Below, in pieces: positions 17,359-28,525 of a DNA stretch of 64,000 nucleotides (position 1 is its first letter; every line of letters starts with the position of its first letter). Origin of the DNA: Peptostreptococcaceae bacterium (GTDB lineage Bacteria; Bacillota; Clostridia; Peptostreptococcales; Peptostreptococcaceae); contig JAOARY010000007.1 of NCBI GenBank assembly GCA_025210335.1, positions 1-64,000 on the forward strand. Reading direction: 5' to 3'. The translations under genes and the position numbers were made by a program. Under the pieces are notes generated by a model that had not been told where the DNA came from, did no database searches, and worked only from the letters and a program-made list of their open reading frames with translations.

Positions 17359-17400
17359 TATAATCAAAAATTTTAATTATAGATTTAATTTTTGATTATA
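17359..17400 (-). terminator. Hairpin overlapping the stop of the unknown membrane protein gene
   Basis: Perfect 14-bp arms TATAATCAAAAATT / AATTTTTGATTATA with a 14-base loop, overlapping the stop codon. It has a poor U-tract. The main terminator is probably the stronger hairpin further downstream. Confidence 0.5.
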
Positions 17401-18091
17401 TAAATAAATCCTTAGATTTATATCCTAAATATAATTGTACTGATGCAGATAAAAATAATATTACTCCAAGTATTGGTGGAATTACTAATAATAAATTAGA
17501 TACTGTATTAGATCTTCCTGTTTGTTCTATTATCTGCGTTAAAGCTAAATTATAATTATTAAAAGCATATATACCATATTTCATCCATATAAAAGATGTC
17601 ATATAAGATACAGGTACAACCGTAAGACTCATATAAAGACCAGTAATCGCTCTACTTCTTACACCTCTTACACCTAAAAATATTGGAACAAAAAATATCA
17701 TAGGAAGAACAAATCCAAAATACTGTGGAGAAAGAGCTAAAAAAAGTACAGAAGTTAATATATAAGGCCAATAATATTTTTGAATATTTAAATGTTCGCC
17801 TCTAAAATCACCTCTAGCAGCAGTCAAAAATCTTTTATAAGATAACGCTTTTTCTAATATATCTTTTTGATCCTTTGATTCTTGTATTTCCTTTTTTATA
17901 TTTTTTCCTCTTTTTAAAAGAGAATTATATACATCCTTATACTTTTTATCTATTTTTATATCTTTAAAATCATTTTTTATATTTTCCATTTGATTTATCA
18001 ACTTATCTCTTTTATTTTCATTTGTTATATTTTTTGATTTTAAAAGTTTAACCAATGAATCTATAATATTTATAATTTCTTGACTTTTCAT
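17396..18091 (-). CDS. Unknown membrane protein with N-terminal coiled-coil region
   Basis: A 231-residue protein I cannot assign to a family. Residues 1–95 are strongly charged, lysine/glutamate-rich and probably helical. Residues about 105–225 hold four hydrophobic segments, starting at YILTSVLFLALSPQYFGFVL. The conserved-looking turns RGVRSRAITGLY and SFIWMKYGIYAFNNYN lie between segments. The charged part probably faces the cytoplasm. It stands alone between the tetR promoter and the NSS transporter unit, with terminators on both sides, so context gives no function. Confidence 0.6.
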   Translation of the reverse strand: MKSQEIINIIDSLVKLLKSKNITNENKRDKLINQMENIKNDFKDIKIDKKYKDVYNSLLKRGKNIKKEIQESKDQKDILEKALSYKRFLTAARGDFRGEHLNIQKYYWPYILTSVLFLALSPQYFGFVLPMIFFVPIFLGVRGVRSRAITGLYMSLTVVPVSYMTSFIWMKYGIYAFNNYNLALTQIIEQTGRSNTVSNLLLVIPPILGVILFLSASVQLYLGYKSKDLFI

Positions 18092-18205
18092 TTTACCACC
18101 CCATCAAATAATAAATTAAAATAATCTAGTTTATATTTAGTTCTTATAAAACAATTTAATTATATTATATTATTACCACAATCGAATTAAATTCTAACAA
18201 ATTTT

Positions 18206-18236
18206 AAAGGGATTATCCTTTAATGATAATCCCTTT
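18206..18236 (-). terminator. Terminator after NSS transporter unit
   Basis: Perfect 12-bp stem AAAGGGATTATC / GATAATCCCTTT with a seven-base loop, downstream of the small-subunit gene. The T-tract is weak but the stem is GC-richer than its surroundings. Confidence 0.7.
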
Positions 18237-18288
18237 AATAAAATACCTCAAAATTATTTATAATAAATCTAAAATAGATTAATTATTT

Positions 18289-18384
18289 TTATTCATTTTT
18301 TAATAGAGCTTTCATTGTTACTCCTATTGCTATAAATATTATACTCCAAGTAACTATCATAAAACCAAGTGCTGTACCAGTCAT
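18289..18384 (-). CDS. MetS-like small subunit of NSS transporter
   Basis: A 31-residue protein: MTGTALGFMIVTWSIIFIAI, then GVTMKALLKNE. It is a single transmembrane helix with a short charged tail, the pattern of the MetS-type small subunits encoded after sodium/neurotransmitter-symporter-family genes in Gram-positives. Corynebacterium MetPS, a methionine and alanine importer, is the named example. GGAGG lies seven bases before the ATG. The start is 14 bp after the stop of the NSS transporter gene, so the two form one unit. It probably supports assembly or activity of the transporter in the membrane. Confidence 0.8.
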   Translation of the reverse strand: MTGTALGFMIVTWSIIFIAIGVTMKALLKNE

Positions 18385-18398
18385 ACAAATTCCTCCTT

Positions 18399-19979
18399 TT
18401 AAGCTCTTATAGACACTTCATTATCTTCAATTTCTTTTTTGTATTTAGTTGAAATTGATTTATAAGATTGTACAAAACCAAATATTAAAACTGCAAATAA
18501 AACAATTCTAGCACCATTAACCCAAGGTATTAACTGTGGTGAACCTGCAACAAAGTCAGGTATCGCTTTAAAATAACCAGCTTTAATATAATCAATTGTC
18601 GAGAAGAATAATAATATTGCTGCAACTAAAGGAGTTAAAGTTTTATGGAATACATTAAAGAACCAAGAAGGTATTTGCCATATTCCTCCTCTATTCATTT
18701 CTTCTAATGCTTTATCACCCATAAACCATGCAACAGCTATTATTTCTAATAAACCTAATACTATTAATAAATAAACCCCAACCCAGTTATCTAATTCAGT
18801 TAAATAAACTAAATCAGCAGTCTTAGTAAGAACTGTTTCAAGACCAACTGGTAAACCTACTATTACATATGCAAAGAATACAAGCCATGCAGCTTTTTTT
18901 CTTTCCATACCTAAATCTTCTTCAACAAGAGCAGTTAAATAATTATACATCGCTATTGCAGAAGTAAATCCAGCAAAGAATAATAATAAGAACCAAAGTG
19001 CTCCAAAGATTTGACCACCAGACATCGATCTAAATACATTTGGTAAAGCTATAAATGAAAGTCCAACACCTTGTCCAACTCCATCCGGTCCTAAAAATGC
19101 ATAAGCTATAGGTATAACTGCTGTACCACCTAATATAACTTCTGCAAATTCATTTAAAGATATAGTTGCAAAAGAAGATACTACAACATCATCATCAGGC
19201 TTTAGATAAGATGCATAATTACAAATTATCCCCATACCAATTGATAATGTAAAGAATATTTGACCAGCAGCTGCAACAGCTGATTTCCAATTTAATTTAG
19301 AAAAATCAGGGTTCCAAATATAATTAAGACCTTTCATAGAAGACCAATCAGGATTTACTGGGCTTCCTATAGTTAAAGCTCTAATAGCTAATATAATTCC
19401 AAATACATATAAAACAGGCATCATAAGCTTAGCCCAAGCTTCTATACCTTTTTGAACCCCTCTCATAACAGCTAATGCAAGTCCAGTCAAGGCTATAATC
19501 CAAAATGTAAATACCATTACAGGATTTTGAACATAAGAAACAAATACTTCAGCAGTGGATTTTGATGCATCCATATATCCACCAGTTAAAGAAAGATAAC
19601 TATACCCCAAAGTCCAACCTATTATATGATTATAATAAGAATTAACTAATAAAGTAACACCAAAGGCTAGCATTCCAGCTAATGATGCAAGTATAATTGC
19701 TTTTTTAGGCTTAAGCCCTTCTCTTGCTTGTAAATAAACCATAGGCCCAAGTGTACCATGACCATATCTACCACCATAACGACCTAAATTCCACTCAACC
19801 AACATAACAGGTATCCCTAAAACAACAAGAGCTACCAAATAAGGAATCATGAATGCTCCTCCACCATTACTAGCTGCTTGATATGGGAATCTCCAGAAGT
19901 TACCAAGTCCTATAGCATTACCTGCCATAGCAAATATAAGCCCTATCTTAGAGCCCCAATTCTCTCTTTGTCCGCTCAT
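18399..19979 (-). CDS. Sodium-dependent NSS (SNF)-family amino-acid transporter
   Basis: A 526-residue, roughly 11–12 TM transporter. The N-terminal signature is clear: RENWGSKIGLIFAMAGNAIG, then LGNFWRFPYQAASNGGGAF. This holds the sodium- and substrate-binding unwound part of TM1 as in LeuT. TM6 has FFTLSIGMGIICNYASYL. The start was placed at the ATG after AGGAGGTAATTTC; an in-frame upstream ATG overlaps that site. Substrates in this family are amino acids or similar; the small partner gene downstream points to the MetP-like group, so neutral amino acids or methionine are likely. The true substrate is not readable. Confidence 0.9.
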   Translation of the reverse strand: MSGQRENWGSKIGLIFAMAGNAIGLGNFWRFPYQAASNGGGAFMIPYLVALVVLGIPVMLVEWNLGRYGGRYGHGTLGPMVYLQAREGLKPKKAIILASLAGMLAFGVTLLVNSYYNHIIGWTLGYSYLSLTGGYMDASKSTAEVFVSYVQNPVMVFTFWIIALTGLALAVMRGVQKGIEAWAKLMMPVLYVFGIILAIRALTIGSPVNPDWSSMKGLNYIWNPDFSKLNWKSAVAAAGQIFFTLSIGMGIICNYASYLKPDDDVVVSSFATISLNEFAEVILGGTAVIPIAYAFLGPDGVGQGVGLSFIALPNVFRSMSGGQIFGALWFLLLFFAGFTSAIAMYNYLTALVEEDLGMERKKAAWLVFFAYVIVGLPVGLETVLTKTADLVYLTELDNWVGVYLLIVLGLLEIIAVAWFMGDKALEEMNRGGIWQIPSWFFNVFHKTLTPLVAAILLFFSTIDYIKAGYFKAIPDFVAGSPQLIPWVNGARIVLFAVLIFGFVQSYKSISTKYKKEIEDNEVSIRA

Positions 19980-20078
19980 GAAATTACCTCCTTTTAAAAT
20001 AGATTTCTTTTTTAATATACCCATAAAAATATCTTTCTACAAAGATTTTTTTGATTTTTCTGAATTTTAATCATATAA

Positions 20079-20120
20079 AAAAAGAGAAATATCTCAATCG
20101 AATTGAAATATCCCTCTTTT
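20079..20120 (-). terminator. Terminator after pyk
   Basis: Imperfect hairpin AAAGAGAAATATCTCAAT / ATTGAAATATCCCTCTTT with a three-base loop, then T-rich sequence on the minus strand. It lies 35 bp past the pyk stop. Confidence 0.75.
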
Positions 20121-20154
20121 ATTATTAAAAATCAAATTTAGTTTTTAGTTTTTA

Positions 20155-21909
20155 TTATAAAACTCTAACTTCACCTTTGTATATCATACCTCTTTGAGAA
20201 TCAAGAGTTATTAATTGTCCATCTTCTACTTTAGTAGTTATATCTTTTACAGATACAACAACAGGCTTATTCATATTAAGTCCAACTATAGCAGCATGAC
20301 TTGTAAGTCCACCATGTTCAGTTATTATACCTGAAGATTTTTCTATTATTTCATTCATTGAAGGTGTAGTGCTAGGAGCTACTATTATATCTCCTTCATT
20401 AAATTTCTTAATATCATCATCAGTTTTTATAACACAAACTTTTCCTTGTACGTGAGTTTTTCCAACGCCCATACCTTTTCCTATTACTTCTCCAACAATA
20501 TGAACTTTTAATAAGTTAGTACTTCCAGCAACACCAACTGGTACACCAGCAGTTACAACTACTAAATCTCCTGATTTTATATAGTCATTATTTAAAGCTT
20601 CATCTATTGATTGTTGAATTACTTCATCAGTTGAAGTCTTAGTATCAGCAAGTATAGGATATACACCCCAGCTAAGCATTAATTGGTTTACTGTTCTTTC
20701 TGAATCAGAAGTTGCAACTATTGGAGTTGTTGGTCTGAATTTGCAGACCATTCTTGCTGTTTGACCTGAAGCAGTTGCAGTAAGTATAGCACTTGCTTTA
20801 AGATCTCTTGCAGTAGTACAAGTTGAATATGATATAGCATCTGTTATATTTGCCTCTGATGAAACAGCTCTTTTTAAGAATGCATCATAATCTAAAGCTG
20901 ATTCTGCTCTTCTTGCTATATTAGCCATAGTATCAACAGCTTCAGCAGGATATTTACCAGCAGCAGTTTCTCCAGAAAGCATTACTGCATCTGTTCCATC
21001 AAATATAGCATTTGCAACATCTGTTACTTCTGCTCTTGTAGGTCTAGGATTTCTCATCATAGAATCTAACATTTGAGTAGCAGTTATAACAGGTTTTGCA
21101 ACAGCATTACATTTTCTAATCATCATTTTTTGAGCTAAAGGAATTTCTTCAGTAGGAATTTCAACTCCTAAATCTCCTCTTGCTACCATTATACCGTCAG
21201 ATACATCTATTATAGAATCAATATTATCAACACCCTCTTGATTTTCTATTTTAGATATTATCTTTATATCCGTAGCATCTTTTTCTTCTAATATTTCTCT
21301 TATAGCTAGAACATCTGAAGCTTTTCTAACAAAAGAAGCTGCTATAAAATCTATTCCATTTTCAATACCAAATAATATATCATTTCTATCTTTTTCAGTT
21401 ATAGCAGGTAAGTTAATTGCAACACCTGGAACATTAACACCTTTGTTATTCTTTACAATACCAGCATTCTTAACTATACATTTGATATCATTTCCAACAA
21501 CTTCTTGAACTTCAAGTCCAACAAGACCATCATCAATAAGAATTATATTTCCTTTTTTAACATCATTAGTTAAACCTTTGTAACTAACGCAACATTTAGT
21601 ATTATCACCCATAACTTCATCAACAGTTATAATAAACTCTTGACCTTCTTCAAGTAATACTTCTGGTTCACTAAATTTACCTGTTCTTATTTCTGGTCCT
21701 TTAGTATCAAGAAGTATAGCAACATTAGTGTTTAATTCTTTTCTTACTTCTTTGATGTCTCTTATTCTAGCACCATGCTCATCATAATCACCATGCGAGA
21801 AATTAAGTCTACAAACATTAAGTCCGTTATTAATAAGTTGTTTTAACATATCTTTGCTTTCACTAGCAGGTCCTATAGTACAAACTATTTTTGTTCTTTT
21901 TAAATTCAT
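20155..21909 (-). CDS. pyk: Pyruvate kinase with C-terminal PEP-utilising-enzyme domain
   Basis: A 584-residue pyruvate kinase: phosphoenolpyruvate plus ADP gives pyruvate plus ATP. The N-terminus has KIVCTIGPASES and VCRLNFSHGD. The catalytic segment is KIENQEGVDN, then GIMVARGDLGVEI and the ATQMLDSM loop. The allosteric C-domain runs to about residue 470. The last 110 residues are an extra domain with TEHGGLTSHAAIVG, the phosphohistidine-domain motif of PEP-utilising enzymes; this extension is typical of Bacillus and clostridial Pyk. The start is the ATG after GGGGAGATGTATTTTG. It follows pfkA at 180 bp, the usual clostridial order. Confidence 0.97.
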   Translation of the reverse strand: MNLKRTKIVCTIGPASESKDMLKQLINNGLNVCRLNFSHGDYDEHGARIRDIKEVRKELNTNVAILLDTKGPEIRTGKFSEPEVLLEEGQEFIITVDEVMGDNTKCCVSYKGLTNDVKKGNIILIDDGLVGLEVQEVVGNDIKCIVKNAGIVKNNKGVNVPGVAINLPAITEKDRNDILFGIENGIDFIAASFVRKASDVLAIREILEEKDATDIKIISKIENQEGVDNIDSIIDVSDGIMVARGDLGVEIPTEEIPLAQKMMIRKCNAVAKPVITATQMLDSMMRNPRPTRAEVTDVANAIFDGTDAVMLSGETAAGKYPAEAVDTMANIARRAESALDYDAFLKRAVSSEANITDAISYSTCTTARDLKASAILTATASGQTARMVCKFRPTTPIVATSDSERTVNQLMLSWGVYPILADTKTSTDEVIQQSIDEALNNDYIKSGDLVVVTAGVPVGVAGSTNLLKVHIVGEVIGKGMGVGKTHVQGKVCVIKTDDDIKKFNEGDIIVAPSTTPSMNEIIEKSSGIITEHGGLTSHAAIVGLNMNKPVVVSVKDITTKVEDGQLITLDSQRGMIYKGEVRVL

Positions 21910-22089
21910 CAAAATACATCTCCCCTTTGATAAGAAAGTTTTATTTATTTCACACCTATAAGGTATAATTATTTCACTGTTTATTTTATTACTTTAAAAT
22001 ACTGTTTAATTTTTATCTTTTATCTAAAATCTATGCTTATATATATATTTCTATCTTACTAAATATCCATAAACTTAATTAACTAACAA

Positions 22090-23456
<1,367 letters not shown>

Positions 23457-23485
23457 AGGAGAATAAATTTTTAATTTATTCTCCT
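23457..23485 (-). terminator. Terminator after dnaE
   Basis: Stem AGGAGAATAAAT / ATTTATTCTCCT with a five-base loop, then TTATTTTTATT on the minus strand. Confidence 0.85.
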
Positions 23486-23521
23486 CTAGTTCTTTTTATA
23501 GTTCTAATTTCTTATTTTTTA

Positions 23522-26500
23522 TCACTCTTCATTTTTGAGCTTAACATTGTCTTTACCAAACTCTGCTTGTAATTCTTTAATCAAAAACTCTTGTGCATTA
23601 ACTTTATATTTTAATTTATAAACTTGTTTTTTATCTTTAAAATATACATACAAATTATCATTACCTTTATGGTTTGAACTAATCAATTTTAATTCATCTA
23701 ATCTTTTCTTATCTTCACTACTTTCGATTTGTACATATAATTTTTTATAAATACTGTCATCCAAAAATTTAATATCCTCAGCTATAATTTTTACATCATC
23801 ATCTTCTTTTATGCTTAATCGTCCTTTTATTAAAATAATGCTATCTTCTTCTAATAATTCTCTATACTTTTCTAAAATTTTAGGAAAAACTATTACTTCA
23901 ACATTAGAATATAAATCTTCTAATGTAACAAATGCCATTATACTATTATTTCTAGTAGTCTTTATAGTTTTATTAAAAACTATTCCACCTATTATAATTT
24001 TTTGATTATCCATATGAGCATATTCATAATAATTTTCTTTAATCTCTGCAAAAGTTGATGTATCTATTGAAGTTTTTTTACTCAAAAGCTTTTCATATTC
24101 TTTTAAAGGATGTCCAGTTATATAAAGACCTAATACTTCTTTTTCAAATAGTAATCTTTCTTTATCTGAAAATTCTTTGACATAAGGCATATTATATATT
24201 TCTTCATTATCCTTAAAATTATTTCCTATTTCAAATAAAGATACTTGCCCTATTAAGTTTTTCTTTCTATCATTATTTATACTTTCTAAAACTTTTTCAT
24301 AACTAGTAAGAAGTCTTGCTCTATTTGAATTGACTTCATCAAAAGCACCACATTTTATAAGACTTTCCACAACTCTTTTATTTAAATCTTTCGAATTTGT
24401 TCTTTTACAAAAATCTATAAAATCTATAAATTTACCATTTTTATTTCTTTCTTCAACCAAATTATTTATAACATTTATTCCTACATTTTTTACAGCTGAA
24501 AGTCCATATCTTATATTTTCATCTTCCACCATAAACTTACCAAAACTATAATTTATATCAGGGTTTAAAGTCTTTATTGACATAGTTTCACATTCTCTTA
24601 TATACTCAACTACTTTATCTGTATTCCCCATAATACTAGTCATTAAAGCAGTCATAAATTCAACTGGATAATGTTTTTTTAAATAAGCTGTTTGATAGCT
24701 TAATACCCCATAACTTGCCGCATGAGATTTATTAAATGCATATTTTGCAAAATCTATCATTTCATCATAAATCTTATTTGCTATATCTTTTGGTATACCA
24801 TTACTTACACAACCTACTATCTCAACATTACCATTTTCATCTTTTTTACCATTTATAAAATATGCTCTTTCTTCTTCCATAACATCCATTTTCTTTTTAG
24901 ACATGGCTCTTCTAACCAAATCTGACCTACCATAAGAATAACCAGCTAAATCTCTAACAACTTGCATTACCTGTTCTTGATATACCAAACAACCATAAGT
25001 TACATTAAGAATAGGTTCTAAACTTTCATGTAAATAAACTACTTCATTTGGGTTATTTTTATTCTTTATATAAGTAGGTATTGAATCCATTGGACCTGGT
25101 CTAAATAAAGATATTCCAGCAACAATATCCTCAAAATTCTCTGGCTTTAATTCCTTCATGAAATTTCTCATTCCAGCACTTTCAAGTTGGAAGATTCCAA
25201 GCGTATTTCCTGTACTTATAAGTTCATATACAGACTTATCATCGTAATTTGAATTAGAAAAATCTACATCTATATTTTTATTTTCTTTAACTAAATCAAT
25301 TGCATCTTTTATAACAGTCAATGTTCTAAGTCCTAAAAAGTCCATCTTCAAAAGACCTAATTCTTCTAATGTAGTCATTGTAAATTGTGTAGATATATGT
25401 CCATCATTCATATATAAAGGCACATACGTATCAACTGGATCTTTTGATATTACAACTCCCGCAGCATGTGTAGATGCGTGTCTAGCAACACCTTCCATGG
25501 ACATTGCTGCATCTAATATTTCCTTTGCGGTACTATCATGTTCATACATTTTTAGAAGTTCAGGATTTGTATTTAATGCTTTGTTAATAGTCATTCCAAG
25601 AGCATTAGGTATAGCTTTTGCAATCTTATCAACATCATTATAATTTACACCCATAACCCTACCAACATCTCTAATTCCACCCTTTGCACCCATTGTACCA
25701 AAAGTGATTATTTGAGCAACATGATCATTTCCATACTTTTCTTTAACATAATCTATCACACGTTCTCTATTTTCATAACAAAAATCTATATCTATATCTG
25801 GCATGGAAACACGCTGTGGATTTAGAAATCTTTCAAAAATCAGATTGTATTTTATAGGATCTATATCAGTAATATCTAATGTATAAGCTACAATAGACCC
25901 TGCGGCAGAACCACGACCAGGCCCAACCATTATATCATTATCTTTTGCATATTTTATAAAATCCCAAACAATTAAAAAATATTCTACATAACCCATGTCT
26001 TTTATAACATTAAGTTCATAATCTAATCTATCTTCTATTGATTTTTCTAGTTTTTCATATTTCTTTTTTAAACCAGAAAAACAAAGTTCTTTTAGATATT
26101 CATATTTCGAATAACCATCTGGAACTTTAAAATCTGGTATATGAATATTATTAAAATCAAATTCAACATTACACATATCTGCTATTTTATTTGTATTTTC
26201 AATAGCTTCTTTCGCATAAGGAAATAAAGCTTCCATCTCCTCTTTTGATTTTAAATAAAATTCATTAGTTTTAAACTCCATTCTATGCTCATCTTGCAAG
26301 GTTTTACCCATTTGCATACAAAGTAATATATCTTGATATTTTGAATCTTCTTTGTCAACATAATGAACATCATTAGTAGCAACAAGAGGAAGGTCTACTT
26401 CTTTTGATAATTCTAAAAGCTTTCTATTTACTTCTTTTTGTTCTTTTATCCCATGGTCTTGTATTTCCAAATAAAAAGAATCTTCTTCAAATGTTTCTTT

Positions 26501-26992
26501 TAAATATAACGCTAATTCCTTAGCCTTTTCATAATTATTTTCCATCAAATATCTTTGAATCTGTCCTGCTAAACAAGCACTCAAACCAATAAGCCCTTTT
26601 GAATATTTTTTTAATAATTCAAAATCAATTCTAGGCTTATAATAAAAACCATCAACATAACCAATTGAAACTAATTTTATCAGATTCTTATAACCTTCAT
26701 AGTCCTTCGCCAATAAAACTAAATGACCAGAATGTTTATCATAATAAGGTTCCTTATCATTTATAGTTCTTTTGGCTGTATACACTTCACATCCGATTAT
26801 AGGTTTTATACCTTCTTTTTTGGCTTTTTTATAAAAATCAATAACACCAAACATAGAACCATGATCTGTTATTGCAACAGCCTTCATATTCTTTTCTTTA
26901 GCTCTTTTTACAAGTTTATCTATTCTTGCAAAACCATCTAATAAGCTAAATTCTGTATGAACATGAAGATGTACAAACGAATCTTTTGACAT
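23522..26992 (-). CDS. dnaE: DNA polymerase III alpha subunit, DnaE type
   Basis: A 1156-residue replicative polymerase subunit. It begins with a PHP domain (HLHVHTEFSLLDG, ITDHGSMFGV). The palm holds GPGRGSAAGSIVAYTLDITD and the catalytic PDIDIDF near residue 396–402. KHYPVEFMTALMTS and the helix-hairpin-helix region follow, then an OB-fold part near 970–1060. There is no inserted exonuclease domain, so it is DnaE and not PolC. In low-GC Gram-positives DnaE extends primers in lagging-strand synthesis next to PolC. The start was placed at ATG with GGTGAAGAG upstream; TTG and GTG codons just before are possible. It lies before pfkA–pyk, the order seen in Clostridioides relatives. Confidence 0.96.
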   Translation of the reverse strand: MSKDSFVHLHVHTEFSLLDGFARIDKLVKRAKEKNMKAVAITDHGSMFGVIDFYKKAKKEGIKPIIGCEVYTAKRTINDKEPYYDKHSGHLVLLAKDYEGYKNLIKLVSIGYVDGFYYKPRIDFELLKKYSKGLIGLSACLAGQIQRYLMENNYEKAKELALYLKETFEEDSFYLEIQDHGIKEQKEVNRKLLELSKEVDLPLVATNDVHYVDKEDSKYQDILLCMQMGKTLQDEHRMEFKTNEFYLKSKEEMEALFPYAKEAIENTNKIADMCNVEFDFNNIHIPDFKVPDGYSKYEYLKELCFSGLKKKYEKLEKSIEDRLDYELNVIKDMGYVEYFLIVWDFIKYAKDNDIMVGPGRGSAAGSIVAYTLDITDIDPIKYNLIFERFLNPQRVSMPDIDIDFCYENRERVIDYVKEKYGNDHVAQIITFGTMGAKGGIRDVGRVMGVNYNDVDKIAKAIPNALGMTINKALNTNPELLKMYEHDSTAKEILDAAMSMEGVARHASTHAAGVVISKDPVDTYVPLYMNDGHISTQFTMTTLEELGLLKMDFLGLRTLTVIKDAIDLVKENKNIDVDFSNSNYDDKSVYELISTGNTLGIFQLESAGMRNFMKELKPENFEDIVAGISLFRPGPMDSIPTYIKNKNNPNEVVYLHESLEPILNVTYGCLVYQEQVMQVVRDLAGYSYGRSDLVRRAMSKKKMDVMEEERAYFINGKKDENGNVEIVGCVSNGIPKDIANKIYDEMIDFAKYAFNKSHAASYGVLSYQTAYLKKHYPVEFMTALMTSIMGNTDKVVEYIRECETMSIKTLNPDINYSFGKFMVEDENIRYGLSAVKNVGINVINNLVEERNKNGKFIDFIDFCKRTNSKDLNKRVVESLIKCGAFDEVNSNRARLLTSYEKVLESINNDRKKNLIGQVSLFEIGNNFKDNEEIYNMPYVKEFSDKERLLFEKEVLGLYITGHPLKEYEKLLSKKTSIDTSTFAEIKENYYEYAHMDNQKIIIGGIVFNKTIKTTRNNSIMAFVTLEDLYSNVEVIVFPKILEKYRELLEEDSIILIKGRLSIKEDDDVKIIAEDIKFLDDSIYKKLYVQIESSEDKKRLDELKLISSNHKGNDNLYVYFKDKKQVYKLKYKVNAQEFLIKELQAEFGKDNVKLKNEE

Positions 26993-27264
26993 ACTCTTCA
27001 CCAACTCTCATAAAAAAATATCATATATTTTTATATTCATTTACAACTTTTATATTCTAAACTTTTTTAAATAAATACTGTTTAATATCTGTATTATATA
27101 TTATATTAGTATGTATAGTTTTTTTCAAAAATAAATAAATAGTTCTTTTCAAAAAAATAAATTTTTATCTATTTTATTTATTTTATTAAGCTTTTTCAAA
27201 TTAATTAAGATAAGTTTATTTTGATTAAATACAATTACGTAAAATAAGAAAGGGTGTTCTATTT

Positions 27265-28386
27265 TTGAATATATTATTAATCGAACCATTTTACACAGGT
27301 TCTCATAAAAATTTTTGTGATCAACTAAAAAAATATTCTAAACATAATATAAAAATTTTATCGATGAAAGGTCAGTTTTGGAAATGGAGAATGCATGGTG
27401 GTTCAATTTATCTGGCTAATGAATTTAATACTATGGATTTTTGTCCTAATTTGATACTCGCATCTGATATGATTGATTTATCAACATTTATCTCCTTATG
27501 TAAAGAAAAAATAGTAAATAATAATATAAAAACAGCTCTTTATTTTCATGAGAATCAATTAACTTATCCTTGGTCCAAAAATGATAGAGATGTTAAATTA
27601 AAAAGAGATGTTCATTATGGTTTTATCAATTATACTTCTTGTATGTGTGCTGATTTTATTTATTATAATTCAAATTATAATATGAGTTCTTATTTAAAAG
27701 CTCTTAAAGATATGCTTAGGAATTTTCCTGATTATAATATGTTAGATACTGTAGATGTAATTAAAAACAAATCTAAGGTCTTAGACTTAGGTCTGGATTT
27801 AAAAAAATTTGATATTGATAAAGATTTAGAATCCAACCTAAATATCAAAGATGATATTCCTCTTATAGTTTGGAACCATCGTTGGGAATATGATAAAAAT
27901 TTCAAAGATTTTCTTGAAGCTTTTAAAATAATGAAAAAAAGAAATATAAAATTTAAATTAGCAATATTGGGTGAAAGCTATAGTAAAATTCCCAAAGAAT
28001 TTTTAGAAGCCAAAGAATTATTTAAAGAAGAAATAGTTGCTTTTTCAAAAGCTAAAAGCTTTAATGATTATAGAAATTGGCTTTATAAAGCTGATTTAGC
28101 ACTAGTAACTTCAAATCAAGAATTTTTTGGAATTAGTTTTATGGAAAGCATTTATTGCAATACATATCCCCTTTTACCAAATAGACTTACTTATCCAGAT
28201 TTACTTGATATCAATAAAAATAAAGAAATATTTTACTCAGATTTTAATGAGCTAATAAATAAATTAGAATATATATTAAAAAATATATCAGTGATTAGGA
28301 AATATTCATTTAAAGATTATGCTAAAAAATATTGTTTTTCTAATATAATTCGTGTTTATGACGAAGAATTTGAAAAATTGATATAA
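27265..28386 (+). CDS. DUF3524 glycosyltransferase, QTMAN (tRNA-queuosine mannosyltransferase)-like
   Basis: A 373-residue GT-B type glycosyltransferase. The N-terminal domain matches the DUF3524/QTMAN family: LLIEPFYTGSHKNFCDQL, then GQFWKWRMHGGSIYLA and YFHENQLTYPW. The C-terminal half is glycosyltransferase-group-1-like, with VWNHRWEYDKNFKDFLEAFK, ILGES, and the nucleotide-sugar glutamates around NQEFFGISFMESI. The vertebrate relative GTDC1 mannosylates queuosine in tRNA-Asp; the bacterial acceptor is not established. Translation starts at TTG, eight bases after AAAGGGTG. It is the only plus-strand gene in a long minus-strand block and is divergent from dnaE. Family assignment is firm, function is inferred. 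Confidence 0.8.
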   Translation: MNILLIEPFYTGSHKNFCDQLKKYSKHNIKILSMKGQFWKWRMHGGSIYLANEFNTMDFCPNLILASDMIDLSTFISLCKEKIVNNNIKTALYFHENQLTYPWSKNDRDVKLKRDVHYGFINYTSCMCADFIYYNSNYNMSSYLKALKDMLRNFPDYNMLDTVDVIKNKSKVLDLGLDLKKFDIDKDLESNLNIKDDIPLIVWNHRWEYDKNFKDFLEAFKIMKKRNIKFKLAILGESYSKIPKEFLEAKELFKEEIVAFSKAKSFNDYRNWLYKADLALVTSNQEFFGISFMESIYCNTYPLLPNRLTYPDLLDINKNKEIFYSDFNELINKLEYILKNISVIRKYSFKDYAKKYCFSNIIRVYDEEFEKLI

Positions 28387-28421
28387 AATATTTTATGTTA
28401 ATTGAACTATATCACTAAAAA

Positions 28422-28472
28422 AACTATAATATATTATGCTTATTTTTTTGTTAGTCATAATATATTATAGTT
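28422..28472 (+). terminator. Terminator after DUF3524 glycosyltransferase gene
   Basis: Perfect 17-bp arms AACTATAATATATTATG / CATAATATATTATAGTT with a 17-base T-rich loop, 36 bp past the stop codon. Confidence 0.7.
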
Positions 28473-28486
28473 AATAATCAGATTTT

Positions 28487-28525
28487 TATAATAAAATTAT
28501 TTTGTGTTAAAATAATTTTATTATA
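28487..28525 (-). terminator. Terminator overlapping the end of the ECF ATPase gene
   Basis: Perfect 17-bp arms TATAATAAAATTATTTT / AAAATAATTTTATTATA with a five-base loop. It overlaps the stop codon of the ATPase gene and is AT-only except for the loop. Confidence 0.55.
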
